64,000 bases of DNA from Pseudomonas sp. WN033. Its GTDB lineage: Bacteria; Pseudomonadota; Gammaproteobacteria; Pseudomonadales; Pseudomonadaceae. This document shows, piece by piece, positions 52,096 to 61,061 of this stretch. Numbering within the stretch: position 1 is the stretch's first letter; each line of letters opens with the position of its first letter. The translations under genes were made by a program, and so were the position numbers. The stretch covers positions 248,001-312,000 of the forward strand of contig NSKG01000003.1 in NCBI GenBank assembly GCA_002287035.1, read 5' to 3'. A model generated the notes under the pieces. It worked only from the letters and a program-made list of their open reading frames with translations. It searched no databases and was not told the origin of the DNA.

Positions 52096-53730
52096 GTGCC
52101 GCAGCGTTCGATCACCCCCATGCCGCGTTGGCGTCTGGTGGCCTATCTGGCCGCGGCGCTGGTGTTGATGCCGTTGCTGGTGCTACTGCTCAGTTGGCAA
52201 AGTGTCGATACCATGATCTGGAGCCATCTGCTCCAGACTCAGTTGTTCACCCTGATTGGCAATACCCTGGTGCTGGTTGGAGGGGTAGGGGTTGGGGTGA
52301 TTCTGCTTGGGGTCAGCCTGGCCTGGTTGACCAGTTTGTGCGAATTTCCTGGGCGTCGACTGTTCGACTGGGCACTGATGCTGCCGTTTGCCATCCCGGC
52401 CTATGTGCTGGCCTTTGTGGTAATCGGCTTGCTGGATTTCGCCGGGCCGGTCCAGACACAGCTGCGGGCCTGGCTGGGCAGCGACTTTCGCATGTTTCCG
52501 ATCCGCTCCACCGGCGGCGTGATTGCGGTGTTGATTCTGGTCTTCTACCCCTATGTTTACATGCTCGCTCGCGGCGCCTTCCTGGCCCAGGGGCGTGGGC
52601 TGATGGAAGCTTCCCGGATTCTCGGGCATAGCCCCTGGCAGGGATTCTGGCGGGTAGCCTTGCCGATGGCCCGGCCGGCGATCGGGGCTGGGGTGGCGCT
52701 GGCGATCATGGAAACCCTGGCCGATTTCGGTGCGGTCTCGGTGTTCAATTACGACACTTTCACGACCGCGATCTACAAGACCTGGCACGGCTTCTACAGC
52801 CTGCAAACCGCGACCCAGCTGGCCAGCCTGTTGTTGTTGTTCGTGTTTCTGGCACTCTACGTCGAACGCAGAGCCCAGGGCAGCAAGCGTTTTCCCGGTA
52901 GTGATAAGCCGCGTCAGGGGCCGTTGTACCGACTTCGTGGTCCGCTGGCCTGGCTGGCCTGTGGTTACTGTGCGCTGGTGTTGGCGGTGGCCTTTGTGAT
53001 TCCGGTTATTCAACTGGTCTGGTGGGCGCTTGGTAGTGGTGTGGCGGATTTCGATAGCCGCTACTGGCGGGTTATCCGCAACACTTTGCTGCTGGGTGGT
53101 ATGGCGGCACTGATTACCGTTGGGGTGGCGACTCTGCTGGTATTGGCCCGACGGCTGCAGCCGATCCGACGGGTGCGCAGTGCGGTTGCGGTGGCCAATT
53201 TGGGGTATGCCTTGCCGGGTTCGGTACTGGCGGTGGGGATTATGTTCGCCTTCAGTTTTCTCGATAACCAGTTACTGATCCCGCTGCGGCAGTGGCTGGG
53301 CAATCCCCAGGCAGGGCAACTCCTGATGGGCAGTCTGTTTGCGCTGTTGCTGGCCTATCTGATTCGCTTCATGGCGGTTGCCTATGGCCCGCTGGATACC
53401 TCGCTGGCGCGGATTCGCCCGTCCTTGCCCGAAGCTGCGCACAGTCTGGGGCAGTCGGGCTGGACGGTGTTCTGGCGGGTTTACCTGCCGTTACTGCTGC
53501 CCGGGGTGTTGAGCGCTGCGCTACTGGTTTTCGTCGATGTGCTCAAGGAAATGCCGGCCACCCTGCTGATGCGCCCGTTTGGCTGGGACACTCTGGCAGT
53601 GCGCATTCACGGCCTGACCGTCGAAGGTGAGTGGCAACGCGCCGCCTTGCCGGCCTTGACCCTGGTGCTGGTCGGGTTGTTGCCAGTGATTGTGCTGATT
53701 CGTCGTTCCGGGCGCGGCGTACGACACTGA
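52096..53730 (+). CDS. Fe(3+) ABC transporter permease (FbpB/HitB type)
   Basis: A 544-residue double-length permease with about 12 TM helices in two BPD_transp_1 halves. Each half ends in an EAA-like loop that contacts the ATPase: [20 protein letters not shown] (near 172) and [20 protein letters not shown] (near 445). It starts with GTG at 52096, with CAGGAG upstream. No ATP-binding (FbpC) gene follows; the glycine cleavage operon does. The ATPase must be encoded elsewhere, as I recall for the equivalent P. aeruginosa pair. Confidence 0.92.
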   Translation: MPQRSITPMPRWRLVAYLAAALVLMPLLVLLLSWQSVDTMIWSHLLQTQLFTLIGNTLVLVGGVGVGVILLGVSLAWLTSLCEFPGRRLFDWALMLPFAIPAYVLAFVVIGLLDFAGPVQTQLRAWLGSDFRMFPIRSTGGVIAVLILVFYPYVYMLARGAFLAQGRGLMEASRILGHSPWQGFWRVALPMARPAIGAGVALAIMETLADFGAVSVFNYDTFTTAIYKTWHGFYSLQTATQLASLLLLFVFLALYVERRAQGSKRFPGSDKPRQGPLYRLRGPLAWLACGYCALVLAVAFVIPVIQLVWWALGSGVADFDSRYWRVIRNTLLLGGMAALITVGVATLLVLARRLQPIRRVRSAVAVANLGYALPGSVLAVGIMFAFSFLDNQLLIPLRQWLGNPQAGQLLMGSLFALLLAYLIRFMAVAYGPLDTSLARIRPSLPEAAHSLGQSGWTVFWRVYLPLLLPGVLSAALLVFVDVLKEMPATLLMRPFGWDTLAVRIHGLTVEGEWQRAALPALTLVLVGLLPVIVLIRRSGRGVRH

Positions 53731-53821
53731 CCGGTCATCCCGAGCCGGTATGGCAGGCTGCACAGTTGGGTCGATTGCGGCTACAATTCACCTTTTATGC
53801 ACCCGAATGAAGGAAGCCGCA

Positions 53822-54907
53822 ATGGGTTCGCGTACCCCTCTTTATGATTGCCACCTGGCGGCCGGCGCCAAGATGGTCGACTTTGGCGGCTGGGACATGC
53901 CCCTGCACTATGGCTCGCAGCTCGAGGAGCATCACCAGGTTCGCCGCGATGTCGGCATGTTCGACGTGTCGCACATGACCGTGGTGGATGTCGAAGGTGC
54001 CGAGGCCAAGGTCTACCTGCAGCGCTTGCTGGCCAATGACGTGGCGCGTCTGACCACCATGGGCAAGGCACTGTATTCCGGCATGCTCAACGAGCAGGGC
54101 GGGGTGATCGACGATCTGATCGTTTATCTGACCGAGTTTGGTTACCGTGTGGTGGTCAATGCCGCCACTCGGGACAAGGATCTGGCCTGGATGAACCGTC
54201 AGGCCGAAGCCTTCGCGGTCACCCTGACCGAGCGTGACGATCTGGCCATGCTGGCGGTTCAGGGCCCGCGCGCGCTGGAAGTCGCCCAGGCAGTGGTCAA
54301 TGACAGCCGCAAGGCGCTGATCAGTCTGCTGGCGGTGTTTCAGGGCCTGCCGGAAGGCGAGTGGTTCATTGCCCGGACCGGCTATACCGGTGAAGACGGC
54401 CTGGAAATCATGCTGCCGGCCAGCGAGGCCCCGGCGCTGTGGGATGCCCTGGTTGCGGCTGGCTGCAAACCCTGCGGACTGGGCGCGCGCGATACCCTGC
54501 GTCTGGAAGCTGGCATGAACCTGTACGGCTCCGATATGGATGAGAGCATCTCGCCACTGGCAGCCAACATGGCCTGGACCATCGCCTGGGAGCCGGCCGA
54601 ACGCGATTTCATTGGCCGTCCGGTACTGGAGGCCCAGAAAGCCGCCGGTGACCAGCCGAAGCTGGTCGGCCTGGTGCTCAACGAGCGCGCCGTGCTGCGT
54701 GGTCACCAGAAGGTTATTGTCGACGGGATTGGCGAGGGTGAGATCACCAGCGGCAGTTTCTCCCCGACCCTGGGCTGCTCCATCGCCCTGGCCCGGGTAC
54801 CGCGCGCCACTGGCGAGCGGGCTCAGGTCGACATCCGTGGCAAGCTGCTTGAGGTGCGGGTAGTCAAGCCCGGCTTCGTGCGCCACGGCAAGGCTGTATT
54901 CGAATAA
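53822..54907 (+). CDS. gcvT: Glycine cleavage system T protein (aminomethyltransferase)
   Basis: Transfers the methylene group from aminomethyl-lipoyl GcvH to tetrahydrofolate and releases ammonia. The 361-residue protein begins [20 protein letters not shown] and shows [33 protein letters not shown] and [20 protein letters not shown] supports the ATG at 53822 rather than the in-frame ATG at 53807. First gene of gcvT-gcvH-gcvP. The 91-base leader is too short for a tandem glycine riboswitch and shows none. Confidence 0.96.
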   Translation: MGSRTPLYDCHLAAGAKMVDFGGWDMPLHYGSQLEEHHQVRRDVGMFDVSHMTVVDVEGAEAKVYLQRLLANDVARLTTMGKALYSGMLNEQGGVIDDLIVYLTEFGYRVVVNAATRDKDLAWMNRQAEAFAVTLTERDDLAMLAVQGPRALEVAQAVVNDSRKALISLLAVFQGLPEGEWFIARTGYTGEDGLEIMLPASEAPALWDALVAAGCKPCGLGARDTLRLEAGMNLYGSDMDESISPLAANMAWTIAWEPAERDFIGRPVLEAQKAAGDQPKLVGLVLNERAVLRGHQKVIVDGIGEGEITSGSFSPTLGCSIALARVPRATGERAQVDIRGKLLEVRVVKPGFVRHGKAVFE

Positions 54908-54942
54908 TTTCCCAACCTTTTCTCTGTATCGAGGATCAGTCC

Positions 54943-55323
54943 ATGAGCAACATCCCCGCCGACCTGCGTTATGCCTCCAGCCACGAGTGGGCCCGTCAGG
55001 AAGCTGATGGCACCATCACTGTAGGTATCACCGACCATGCCCAGGATTTGCTGGGTGACGTGGTGTTTGTCGAACTGCCGGAAGTAGGTCGTCAGGTCAA
55101 CGCCGGTGAAGAGTGCGCGGTAGTCGAGTCGGTCAAGGCCGCCTCTGACATCTACGCGCCGGTCAGCGGTGAAGTGGTCGCCGTCAACGAGGTTCTGGCC
55201 GATGCGCCGGAAACCGTCAACAGTGAGCCCTATGCCGGCGCCTGGTTCTTCAAGATCAAGCCCAGCGATGCTGCTGAACTGGACAAGCTGCTGGACGCCG
55301 AGGCTTACGGCGCTTCGATCTGA
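54943..55323 (+). CDS. gcvH: Glycine cleavage system H protein
   Basis: Lipoyl carrier shuttling the aminomethyl group between GcvP, GcvT and the L protein. The 126-residue length is typical. The lipoylation lysine sits in [17 protein letters not shown] (Lys near 65), and the start is [16 protein letters not shown]. Spacing of 35 bases from gcvT and a terminator after it suggest gcvTH is produced at a higher level than gcvP. Confidence 0.97.
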   Translation: MSNIPADLRYASSHEWARQEADGTITVGITDHAQDLLGDVVFVELPEVGRQVNAGEECAVVESVKAASDIYAPVSGEVVAVNEVLADAPETVNSEPYAGAWFFKIKPSDAAELDKLLDAEAYGASI

Positions 55324-55346
55324 GATCGTCTGAGCAACCTATCTCA

Positions 55347-55378
55347 AAGCCCTGAGCTGTTTCAGGGCTTTTGCTTTT
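55347..55378 (+). terminator. Intrinsic terminator between gcvH and gcvP
   Basis: AAGCCCTGA (55347-55355) pairs with TCAGGGCTT (55362-55370), followed by TTGCTTTT. It lies 23 bases before the gcvP start and probably gives partial termination. Confidence 0.75.
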
Positions 55379-55400
55379 CTACCCTTTGCAGGTGAACCCC

Positions 55401-58283
55401 ATGAGTCAAACCCGCCTCTCTGCCCTGGAACAGACCGATGCCTTCATCCGTCGCCATATCGGTCCGGATGCCGCCGAGCAGCGCGCCATGCTCGACACCC
55501 TGGGTGTCGAATCCCTGGATGCCCTGATTGCCCAGACCGTGCCGCAAAGCATTTTGCGTCAGGACCTGCTGGCGCTGGGCGCGCCGCGCAGTGAGGCCGA
55601 GGTCTTGGGCTACCTCAAAGAGGTGGCGAGCAAGAACCAGATCTTCACCTCCTGCATCGGCATGGGCTATCACGGCACGCTGACCCCGACCGTAATTCTG
55701 CGCAACGTGCTGGAAAATCCGGGCTGGTACACCGCTTATACCCCGTATCAGCCGGAAATCGCCCAGGGTCGCCTGGAAGCGTTGCTTAATTTCCAGCAAC
55801 TGTCGATCGACCTGACTGGCATGGAGCTGGCCAGCGCCTCGTTGCTGGATGAGGCGACTGCCGCCGCCGAAGCCATGGCCCTGGCCAAGCGGGTAGCCAA
55901 GAGCAAGAGCAATCTGTTCTTCATTGATCAGGACTGTCACCCGCAGACCATCTCGGTAGTGCGCAACCGGGCCGAGGCCTTCGGTTTCGAGGTAGTGATT
56001 GATGTGGTGGGCAATCTCGACCAATACCAGGTCTTTGGCGCCCTGTTCCAGTATCCGACCACCTGGGGTGAGATCCGTGACCTCAAACCGCTGATCGAGC
56101 AGGTGCATGCACAGAACGCCCTGGCCTGCGTGGCCGCCGATCTGCTCAGCCTGGTGCTGCTGACCCCGCCGGGCGAGCTGGGGGCTGACGTGGTCTTCGG
56201 CTCGGCTCAGCGCTTTGGCGTCCCCATGGGCTATGGTGGACCGCACGCGGCCTTCTTCGCCACCCGTGATGCCTATAAGCGGGCCATGCCTGGGCGGATT
56301 ATCGGGGTGTCGGTCGATACCCGTGGCAACCGTGCCCTGCGCATGGCGCTGCAGACCCGTGAACAGCATATCCGCCGCGAGAAAGCCAACTCCAACATCT
56401 GTACCGCCCAGGTGCTGCTGGCCAATATCGCCAGCTTCTATGCCGTCTACCATGGGCCGGAAGGGCTCAAGACCATCGCCCAGCGAGTTCAGCGCCTGAC
56501 CGCGATCCTGGCCGCCGGGCTGGAAGCCTGCGGCATCCAGCGCAGCAATAGCCATTTCTTCGACACCCTGACGCTCAAGGTGCCCGGCCAGGCGGCGGCG
56601 ATAGTTGCGCGTGCCCAGGCTGCCCGAGTCAACCTGCGCCTGATCGATGCCGACACCCTGGGGGTCAGCCTGGATGAGACCTCGACCCGGGCAACCGTAC
56701 AAACTCTGCTGGCCTGCTTCGCTGGTGATCAGCACGGCCAGGATCTGGAGGTGCTGGATGCTCAGGTTGCAGCCGCCGGGCTCGGTATTCCGACCGGCCT
56801 GCAACGCCAGTCGGCGTTCCTGACCCACCCGGTGTTCAACAGCTATCACTCGGAAACTGAGATGCTGCGCTACATCAAGTCGCTGGAGAACAAGGACCTG
56901 GCGCTCAACCAGGCCATGATTCCGCTCGGCTCCTGCACCATGAAGCTCAACGCCACCACCGAGATGATTCCGATCACCTGGCCGGAGTTCGGTCAGTTGC
57001 ACCCGTTCGTGCCGCGTGAGCAGGCCGAAGGCTACAAGCAGATGATCGACGAGCTGGAAGCCATGCTGCGTGAGATCACCGGTTTCGATGCCATCTGCAT
57101 GCAGCCCAACTCCGGTGCCCAAGGTGAATACGCCGGTCTGTTGGCCATCCGCAAGTACCATGAATCCCGCGATGAAGGCTATCGCAACGTCTGTCTGATT
57201 CCGACCTCGGCCCACGGCACTAACCCAGCCTCGGCGATGATGGCCAGCATGCGGGTGGTGTTGGTGGCCTGTGACGAGCAGGGTAACGTCGATGTTGAGG
57301 ATCTGCGTCAGAAGGCCGCCGACAATGCCGAGAACCTATCCTGCCTGATGATCACCTACCCCTCGACCCATGGGGTGTACGAGGAAGGTATTCGCGAGAT
57401 CTGCGACATCATCCATCAGCATGGTGGTCAGGTGTACATGGACGGCGCCAACCTCAACGCCCAGGTGGCGCTGAGCCGGCCAGCCGATATCGGTGCCGAC
57501 GTGTCGCACATGAACCTGCACAAGACCTTCTGTATCCCCCATGGTGGCGGCGGCCCGGGCATGGGCCCGATTGGCGTCAAGGCGCATCTGGCACCGTTCG
57601 TTGCCAACCACCCGGTGGTGCCGCTGGAAGGCCCCAACGCCGAGAACGACGCGGTCAGCGCCGCGCCCTGGGGCAGCGCCAGCATTCTGCCGATCAGTTG
57701 GACCTACATCGCGCTGATGGGGGCTCAGGGGCTGCGTCAGGCTACCGAGGTGGCGATCCTCAGCGCCAACTACCTGGCCAAGCAACTGGGCGAGGCCTAT
57801 CCGGTGCTTTACAGTGGCCGTAACGGTCGAGTGGCGCATGAGTGCATCATCGACATCCGTCCGCTCAAGGCTGCATCTGGCATCAGTGAAGAGGATGTCG
57901 CCAAGCGTCTGATGGACTTCGGTTTCCACGCCCCGACCATGTCGTTCCCGGTGGCTGGAACCCTGATGATCGAACCGACCGAAAGCGAATCCAAGGCCGA
58001 ACTGGATCGCTTCATCGATGCCATGCTGACCATTCGCGCCGAGATCAGCCGGGTCGAGAAAGGGGAGTGGAGTGCCGAGGACAACCCGCTGCACAACGCC
58101 CCGCATACCCTGGCCGATATCACCGGTGACTGGCAGCGCGGTTACTCCCGCCAGGAAGCTGTCTTCCCGCAGCCCTGGGTAGCGGCCAACAAGTTCTGGC
58201 CGTCGGTCAACCGGATCGACAATGTCTACGGCGACCGCAACCTGTTCTGTGCCTGTCCGCCGATTGAGGCCTACGAAGGCTAA
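55401..58283 (+). CDS. gcvP: Glycine dehydrogenase (decarboxylating), P protein
   Basis: PLP enzyme that decarboxylates glycine and loads the aminomethyl group onto GcvH. At 960 residues it is the single-chain (P1+P2 fused) form. The N half begins [14 protein letters not shown]; the C half has the PLP lysine in [17 protein letters not shown] (Lys near 707), [14 protein letters not shown] and TNPASAMMA. The ATG at 55401 begins [12 protein letters not shown] gcvP shadow frame on the other strand (55362-57215) is not real. The stop overlaps the convergent creC stop region by four bases. Confidence 0.96.
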   Translation: MSQTRLSALEQTDAFIRRHIGPDAAEQRAMLDTLGVESLDALIAQTVPQSILRQDLLALGAPRSEAEVLGYLKEVASKNQIFTSCIGMGYHGTLTPTVILRNVLENPGWYTAYTPYQPEIAQGRLEALLNFQQLSIDLTGMELASASLLDEATAAAEAMALAKRVAKSKSNLFFIDQDCHPQTISVVRNRAEAFGFEVVIDVVGNLDQYQVFGALFQYPTTWGEIRDLKPLIEQVHAQNALACVAADLLSLVLLTPPGELGADVVFGSAQRFGVPMGYGGPHAAFFATRDAYKRAMPGRIIGVSVDTRGNRALRMALQTREQHIRREKANSNICTAQVLLANIASFYAVYHGPEGLKTIAQRVQRLTAILAAGLEACGIQRSNSHFFDTLTLKVPGQAAAIVARAQAARVNLRLIDADTLGVSLDETSTRATVQTLLACFAGDQHGQDLEVLDAQVAAAGLGIPTGLQRQSAFLTHPVFNSYHSETEMLRYIKSLENKDLALNQAMIPLGSCTMKLNATTEMIPITWPEFGQLHPFVPREQAEGYKQMIDELEAMLREITGFDAICMQPNSGAQGEYAGLLAIRKYHESRDEGYRNVCLIPTSAHGTNPASAMMASMRVVLVACDEQGNVDVEDLRQKAADNAENLSCLMITYPSTHGVYEEGIREICDIIHQHGGQVYMDGANLNAQVALSRPADIGADVSHMNLHKTFCIPHGGGGPGMGPIGVKAHLAPFVANHPVVPLEGPNAENDAVSAAPWGSASILPISWTYIALMGAQGLRQATEVAILSANYLAKQLGEAYPVLYSGRNGRVAHECIIDIRPLKAASGISEEDVAKRLMDFGFHAPTMSFPVAGTLMIEPTESESKAELDRFIDAMLTIRAEISRVEKGEWSAEDNPLHNAPHTLADITGDWQRGYSRQEAVFPQPWVAANKFWPSVNRIDNVYGDRNLFCACPPIEAYEG

Positions 58284-59740
58284 GCCTGTGCACGCCGCCC
58301 GCCGACTGGCGGGTGGCGTGGCAGTTCCAGCTCCACCTCCACCCCGCCCGTGGGCCGATTGCGCAGGCTGATTTTGCCCTGATGCAGTTGCGCCACTTCC
58401 CTGACAAAACTCAGACCCAGCCCGGTACTCTTGCGCTGCCCGTCCGGTCGCGGTAGTGAATAGAAGCGTTCAAAAACCCGCTCCAGGGCATAGTCGGGCA
58501 CTGGTGGACCGTCGTTGCTTACCGTCAGCCGAACCTGCTGCTCATTTGCACTCAACTGCAACAGGATCAGACCGCCCGGCAGGCTGAACTCGATGGCATT
58601 GTCGAGCAGGTTGCTGATGGTCTGTTCGAGCAGGAAGGCTTCGCCCTCAAGTTGGCAATCCCCGGTTTGTTGCTGGTGCAGAGTGAGCTGCTTGCGCTCA
58701 ATCTGCGGGCGCTTGGACTCCAGTTCGCGTTCGACAAGTGCTGCCAGATCCAGGTGTTCAGGGTGTTCCAGGTGCTGGCGCTTCTCCACACTGGCCAGCG
58801 ACAGCAGCCGGTCCACCAGACGTTGCAGGCGTTGTGATTCGCTGTCGATGTTGGTCAGAAAGCGTTGCCGGGCCTGCTCGGGCACATTGGCTTCCTGCAG
58901 CAGTTCGGCTGCGCCGCGGATCGCCGAGAGCGGTGATTTCATCTCGTGGGTCAGGGTGTGCACGTACTGCTCGACATAGGCTTTGCCGTCGATTTCCGCG
59001 CGCATCGCCTCGGTAGCCCGAGCCAGGCGGTCGAGTTCGCGCTCGCCAAGCCGCGGCGCGCTGATGCGCTCACCGTGGCGCACCCGTTCGACATACTCGA
59101 CCAGACGGCGGATTGAGCGGGTAATCCAGATCGACAGAGCCGCCCCCAGCAGCAGCGCACCGAGCAGGATCAGACCGCCGCGCTTCCAGAAGTAGCCGTG
59201 CGCCAGGGTGATAAAGGGCTGCAGGCTGGCGGTCGGCTGGGCCAGGGTCAGTACCCCGACCAGCTCGCCGGCATTGAACACCGGGGCTGCGACATGCATG
59301 AAGGTGGTTGCTTCGTCCTCGGGGTCGGCCCGGCTGGTGCGTGCGCCGTATTCACCGCGCAGAGTCAGGGCAACGTCACGCCAGCTAGAGAAGTCTTCGC
59401 CGATCAGCGCTGGGTCGCTATGCAGCAGCACCCGGCCCTGGCTGTCGGTAAGGTAAACGATCAGTTCGGTGCGGGTCTTGTGCCGCGACCAGATGTGCGC
59501 ATCCAGCGGGCGCTGCTGGTAGCGCTGCAAGGCCTCTGTGAACGGCGTGCCCTGGGCAAAACCCTGCTCCCAGTGCAGGCCAGCGGCTTCGGCCAGCAGG
59601 TTAGCGCTGTCGACCAGGACTTCTTCACTGGCCTGGCGCACTGACGAGGGCAACTGGTTGAGGATGCTGTTGAGAAACAGCAGCGTGGCCAGCCCGGCGA
59701 GCACGAACCAGGCGACCAGAATGCGGATACTCAGGCTCAT
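58280..59740 (-). CDS. creC: Sensor histidine kinase CreC-like
   Basis: A 486-residue inner-membrane kinase resembling E. coli CreC along its length. TM1 ([20 protein letters not shown]), a periplasmic sensor with [20 protein letters not shown] and [17 protein letters not shown] (cf. E. coli LRGQYGARS), TM2 (about 175-195), HAMP, HisKA with [20 protein letters not shown] (His near 264), HATPase_c with [10 protein letters not shown] and STGLGLSFV. CreC responds to carbon source and, in Pseudomonas, to PBP4 inhibition. Translation is coupled to creB (ATGA overlap). Usual partner creD is absent; a sortase pair lies upstream instead, so PdsS-like wiring to the sortase system is possible. Confidence 0.85.
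   Translation of the reverse strand: MSLSIRILVAWFVLAGLATLLFLNSILNQLPSSVRQASEEVLVDSANLLAEAAGLHWEQGFAQGTPFTEALQRYQQRPLDAHIWSRHKTRTELIVYLTDSQGRVLLHSDPALIGEDFSSWRDVALTLRGEYGARTSRADPEDEATTFMHVAAPVFNAGELVGVLTLAQPTASLQPFITLAHGYFWKRGGLILLGALLLGAALSIWITRSIRRLVEYVERVRHGERISAPRLGERELDRLARATEAMRAEIDGKAYVEQYVHTLTHEMKSPLSAIRGAAELLQEANVPEQARQRFLTNIDSESQRLQRLVDRLLSLASVEKRQHLEHPEHLDLAALVERELESKRPQIERKQLTLHQQQTGDCQLEGEAFLLEQTISNLLDNAIEFSLPGGLILLQLSANEQQVRLTVSNDGPPVPDYALERVFERFYSLPRPDGQRKSTGLGLSFVREVAQLHQGKISLRNRPTGGVEVELELPRHPPVGGRRAQA
58291..58320. terminator. Bidirectional hairpin at gcvP/creC convergence
   Basis: CACGCC-CCCGCC (58291-58303, one bulged G) pairs with GGCGGG-GGCGTG (58308-58320, one bulged T), loop GACT. 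It starts eight bases past the gcvP stop and lies inside the 3' coding end of creC. No U-tract. Confidence 0.5.
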
Positions 59741-60438
59741 GCGCGACGCTGCCGGGCCTGCGGATCAAGGCTGTAGCCCAGACCGCGGTGGGTGGTGATC
59801 GGGTCGATATCGGGCAAGACCTGTTTCAGTTTGACCCTGATGCCCTTGATGTGAGTGTCGATCACCCGATCGAGGCTGGCGCCGGGGTCATCCCAGGCGG
59901 CGTCCATCAACTGCTCGCGACTGAGTACGTGTTCGGGGTGACGCAGCAGGGCGGCGAGAATCAGGTATTCGTAACGGGTCAGTTCCAGCCACTGCTGGTG
60001 GTAGCGAATACGCAGGCGAGCCGGGTCGTGTTCGAACAGGCTGCTCTCGGCGCTGGGCTCGGGTTCGGGCTGCACTCGGGTGCGGCGCAGGATGGCGCGT
60101 ACCCGGGCGGAAATCTCGCGCGGACTGAACGGCTTGACCACGTAATCGTCGGCACCGATTTCCAGTCCAACGATGCGGTCGACCTCTTCCTTGCGGGCGG
60201 TCAGGAACATCACCGGTACATTGGAGAAACGGCGAATCCGCCGGCACAACTCGAACCCGCTTTCATCCGGCAGGCCAACATCCAGTACCACCAGGTCCAC
60301 CGGCTGCTGTTGCAGCCAGGCCATGCCGTCACTGGCCAGCGCACACCAGTGTGGCTCGAAACCTTCAGTGCTGAGGGCGTAAAGCAGGGCATCGGCAATG
60401 GCCGGCTCGTCCTCAATGATCAAAATCCTGTCGCCCAT
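59737..60438 (-). CDS. creB: Response regulator CreB-like (OmpR family)
   Basis: A 233-residue regulator: receiver (about 1-120) with IIEDEP, phospho-Asp in VVLDVGLPDESG (near 51) and Lys in DYVVKPFSPREI, then an acidic linker (QPEPEPSAESS) and an OmpR-type winged helix (about 140-230, REQLMDAAWDDPGASLDRVIDTHI, in parts). The ATG at 60438 starts MGDRILIIEDE; the ORF continues upstream into the sortase gene without support. It lies 59 bases after the sortase stop and overlaps creC, so it may be part of the sortase operon. Confidence 0.87.
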   Translation of the reverse strand: MGDRILIIEDEPAIADALLYALSTEGFEPHWCALASDGMAWLQQQPVDLVVLDVGLPDESGFELCRRIRRFSNVPVMFLTARKEEVDRIVGLEIGADDYVVKPFSPREISARVRAILRRTRVQPEPEPSAESSLFEHDPARLRIRYHQQWLELTRYEYLILAALLRHPEHVLSREQLMDAAWDDPGASLDRVIDTHIKGIRVKLKQVLPDIDPITTHRGLGYSLDPQARQRRA

Positions 60439-60497
60439 GGGCTGCTCTTCCTGAACTGCGGGCCCTGATTGTGGCGTCAATGCCGGGCTGGGCGCAA

Positions 60498-61061
60498 TCA
60501 TCCGTCGTGCTCCAGCCAGGCACTGACCACATAACGCAACGGGCCGCCGCTGGTCAGAGCAGCAAATGGGTAACAGGTGACCAGGCGCAGTTCGGCCTGA
60601 TCATGTTGCAGTTCGATCTGCTGGTGGCGGCTGTCGACCACGTCGCTTTGGCCGACGCGGTAGCGGTAGCGGCGGCCATCGGTGGCTTCGATCTGCACGA
60701 TCTCACCGGGCTTGAGGTGCTGCAAAAAGGCGAAATGACTATCCTGATGCCCGGCCAGCAGCAGGGTGCCCAGTTGTCCGGGGGCCACGCCGTTGTCGAG
60801 CTGGCCGGGACCAAAGGCCAGGGCCTGGCCGCTGACGCCAGCGAGTACATAGTGATCCTGACCCTGGGGTGTAATCAGCCGTGCGACCGGCCAGGTATCA
60901 GCCCAGGACCAGGGTTTGACGGCAACCCCCTCGGCCAGTTGTTGTTGCCAGGCCCGGGCGATCAGCCACTGCGCCAGTTCGGCCTTGGCCTGCAGCCACA
61001 GCGCCTGGCCGCTCAGCGCCAGGGCACCGAGCAGCAGGCTGGCGATCAGCAACTTACGCAT
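60498..61061 (-). CDS. Class GN sortase
   Basis: A 187-residue proteobacterial sortase: N-terminal TM anchor (LLIASLLLGALALSGQALWL), sortase fold with catalytic His in LLLAGHQDSHFAF (near 105), Cys in LRLVTCYPFA (the TLxTC-equivalent, near 163) and Arg in GPLRYVV. In Gram-negatives class GN sortases are dedicated to one partner, here encoded by the immediately upstream gene, which it overlaps by eight bases. The active site faces the periplasm. What the target is joined to is unknown. Confidence 0.93.
   Translation of the reverse strand: MRKLLIASLLLGALALSGQALWLQAKAELAQWLIARAWQQQLAEGVAVKPWSWADTWPVARLITPQGQDHYVLAGVSGQALAFGPGQLDNGVAPGQLGTLLLAGHQDSHFAFLQHLKPGEIVQIEATDGRRYRYRVGQSDVVDSRHQQIELQHDQAELRLVTCYPFAALTSGGPLRYVVSAWLEHDG

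Noticed and set aside
53731-53821. Possible glycine riboswitch ahead of gcvT
   Set aside because: Only 91 bases, with none of the conserved glycine aptamer core.
55362-57215. 617-codon open frame on the minus strand
   Set aside because: Antisense to gcvP, no motif, low-complexity composition typical of a mirror frame.
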